Assembly (NCBI GenBank): GCA_016201185.1
Contig: JACQDG010000138.1
Location: 1 to 5,071, forward strand
Direction: 5' to 3'
Source of the DNA: Acidobacteriota bacterium
GTDB taxonomy: Bacteria > Acidobacteriota > Terriglobia > Bryobacterales > JACQDG01
DNA length: 5,071 nucleotides
Below are positions 3,974-5,071 of the stretch, piece by piece; the stretch's first letter is position 1, and each line of letters begins with the position of its first letter. The notes under the pieces were generated by a model that saw only the letters and a program-made list of their open reading frames with translations, was not told the origin of the DNA and made no database searches. The position numbers and the translations under genes were made by a program.

Positions 3974-5071
3974 GTAGACCGTGGCCAGAAGATCGGTGGG
4001 ATGCACGGGCGATTCCTTGGGCGTAGAGCCGGTCGCGTCGGAAGCCCCGTAGAGCTTGCCGCCGGGGATGCCGGCGCCCGCCACCAGCGCCGTGTAGCAA
4101 TAGGGCCAGTGGTCGCGGCCGTCGGGGGAGTTGGTGTTGCCGGAGGTGCTGACGCCCAGTCGCGGCGAGCGGCCGAATTCGCCCACCACCACTACCAGCG
4201 CCTCGCTCAGCAGGCCCGATTGGGACATGTCCTCGAGCAGGGCCGAAACGGTCCGGTCGAGAATCGGGCAGTGGAGGTTCTTTAGCGGCTTGAAATTGGC
4301 GGCGTGGGTGTCCCAGGCATCCACCTCGGGGTTGCCGTTGGCAACGGCCGGCCAATTCAACTGCACGAAGCGGGCGCCAGCCTGGATGAGGCGCCGGGCC
4401 ATCAACGCGCCCTGGCCGAAGGTTGTCCGGCCGTAGCGGTCCCGCACTTTGTCCGGCTCCTTGGTCAGGTCGAAGGCGTCGCGGGCCTTGCCTGAAAGCA
4501 CCAGGTCATACGCCTTTTCATAGTACTCATCGAGCGCATAAGGCTTGAGCGCCTTTTCCAGGTCCGGCATCGAGCCGTTGATGCCCTTCAGCAGCGCAAA
4601 GCGTTCCTTCAGGCGCTCCGGGGGAACTTCGCTGCGCAGGGCCAGGTCGTCCAGTCTCACGGGCTTGTTCGGATCCTGGTAGAAGCGGTACGGGTCGTAA
4701 GCCTTGCCGAGAAAGCCGGCAGCGCCTCCTTTGCCGATGACGTTCGATTCCTGCAAGGTCCGCGGCAGCTCCACGAACGGCAGCATCGGTGTGTCCGGCG
4801 GACGCAGCTTCGAGATGTGAGAGCCGGCCGTGGGGAAGTCCGCTGGTGACGGCGGTTCGAGCTGGCCCGAGGGCGACACCTTGTCCGGCGGGAACCCGGT
4901 CAGCATCTGGTAGATCGCTGCCGTGTGGTTGAACAGCCCTTCCGGTGTGTAGCTCATCGAGCGGATCAAGGTGTACTTGTCCACCTGCTCGGCGAGCATC
5001 GGCATCGTCTCGCTGAGCTGGATGCCGGGGACCTTCGTGTTGATCGGCTTGAACTCGCCGCGAATGTTGGA
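3875..5071 (-). CDS. DUF1501 family protein (sulfatase/alkaline phosphatase-like), 5' end beyond the window
   Basis: DUF1501 proteins have an alkaline-phosphatase/sulfatase-like fold, often carry a Tat signal, and are frequent in Planctomycetota, Verrucomicrobiota and Acidobacteriota, commonly next to DUF1549/DUF1553 genes. Their substrate is unknown. The minus-strand frame is open to the window edge, reading RGEFKPINTKVPGIQLSE before MPMLAEQVDKYTLIRSMSY. The internal Met at 5005 is therefore not the start, and 398 residues are visible. Typical motifs are WDTHAANF (about 4290-4315), GEFGRSP (about 4162-4183), GRDHWP (4103-4120), the GxGIPGGKLYGASDATG segment after it, and the closing LLATVYYTLGIDPDM. 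The family's usual length is about 420-490 residues, so only the N-terminal signal and first strand are missing. GC matches ftsZ, so this is native backbone. The last 99 bases recur at 1031-1129. The stop is TAA, convergent with the small ORF on the left. Confidence 0.93.
   Translation of the reverse strand, partial: SNIRGEFKPINTKVPGIQLSETMPMLAEQVDKYTLIRSMSYTPEGLFNHTAAIYQMLTGFPPDKVSPSGQLEPPSPADFPTAGSHISKLRPPDTPMLPFVELPRTLQESNVIGKGGAAGFLGKAYDPYRFYQDPNKPVRLDDLALRSEVPPERLKERFALLKGINGSMPDLEKALKPYALDEYYEKAYDLVLSGKARDAFDLTKEPDKVRDRYGRTTFGQGALMARRLIQAGARFVQLNWPAVANGNPEVDAWDTHAANFKPLKNLHCPILDRTVSALLEDMSQSGLLSEALVVVVGEFGRSPRLGVSTSGNTNSPDGRDHWPYCYTALVAGAGIPGGKLYGASDATGSTPKESPVHPTDLLATVYYTLGIDPDMTVLNHLNQPRELVKGKPLGGLWG

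Noticed and set aside
3587..4285. Plus-strand open frame of 232 codons
   Set aside because: It begins inside the Cys-cluster ORF in another frame and then runs antisense to the DUF1501 gene. The product is Arg/Gly/Ala-rich with no motif, as expected for a GC-rich shadow frame.
3936..4355. Second minus-strand frame inside DUF1501
   Set aside because: It overlaps the clear DUF1501 reading frame; the product is low-complexity Arg/Gly/Pro.

Overview
The window joins two GC-rich core genes that point at each other, with about 2.8 kb of lower-GC accessory DNA between them. On the left is the 3' part of ftsZ (+). On the right is the C-terminal part of a DUF1501 (sulfatase-like) gene (-). A genome with both a canonical FtsZ and a DUF1501 protein, at this GC content, fits Acidobacteriota (Solibacter/Bryobacter type) best. 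Verrucomicrobiota or a related group is possible. Typical Planctomycetales are unlikely because they lack ftsZ. This is inference, not a database result.

Layout: ftsZ (2-1024, open at the left edge); a 99-bp duplicate of the DUF1501 3' end (1031-1129, -); a class I SAM-dependent methyltransferase (1209-1943, +) whose N-terminal part appears to lie in another frame upstream; a possible first segment of a glycosyltransferase gene overlapping its end (about 1888-1943); a diverged 72-bp duplicate of the ftsZ 3' end (1944-2015, +); a 174-bp spacer with a possible promoter (2016-2189); a DUF4365-type (PD-(D/E)XK-like) gene (2190-3464, +); a small Cys-containing ORF (3469-3849, +) that reads as the frameshifted C-terminus of the DUF4365 protein; then the DUF1501 gene (3875-5071, -, open at the right edge).

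The most striking point is that copies of the extreme 3' ends of both flanking core genes lie inside the accessory region. The first junction (ftsZ stop, 6 bp, DUF1501-tail stop) looks like the ancestral arrangement, with the two genes convergent and nearly touching. The second ftsZ tail, the DUF4365 cassette and the intact DUF1501 gene look like another allele of the same locus, which had already acquired a cassette. A methyltransferase fragment, perhaps from a surface-glycan cluster, sits between the two. Differences between copies are mostly synonymous or conservative. This suggests that the tails diverged while coding, and so came from related genomes rather than from simple duplication in place. 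The ftsZ/DUF1501 gap may therefore be a recombination hotspot for cargo genes. No integrase, transposase, tRNA, rRNA or CRISPR is visible.

The accessory genes show damage: two probable single-base frameshifts, near 1229-1232 and 3441-3450. They could be real decay, sequencing errors or, together with the repeats, signs of a chimeric assembly. The DUF4365 protein is a plausible but unproven nuclease or defence-type cargo.
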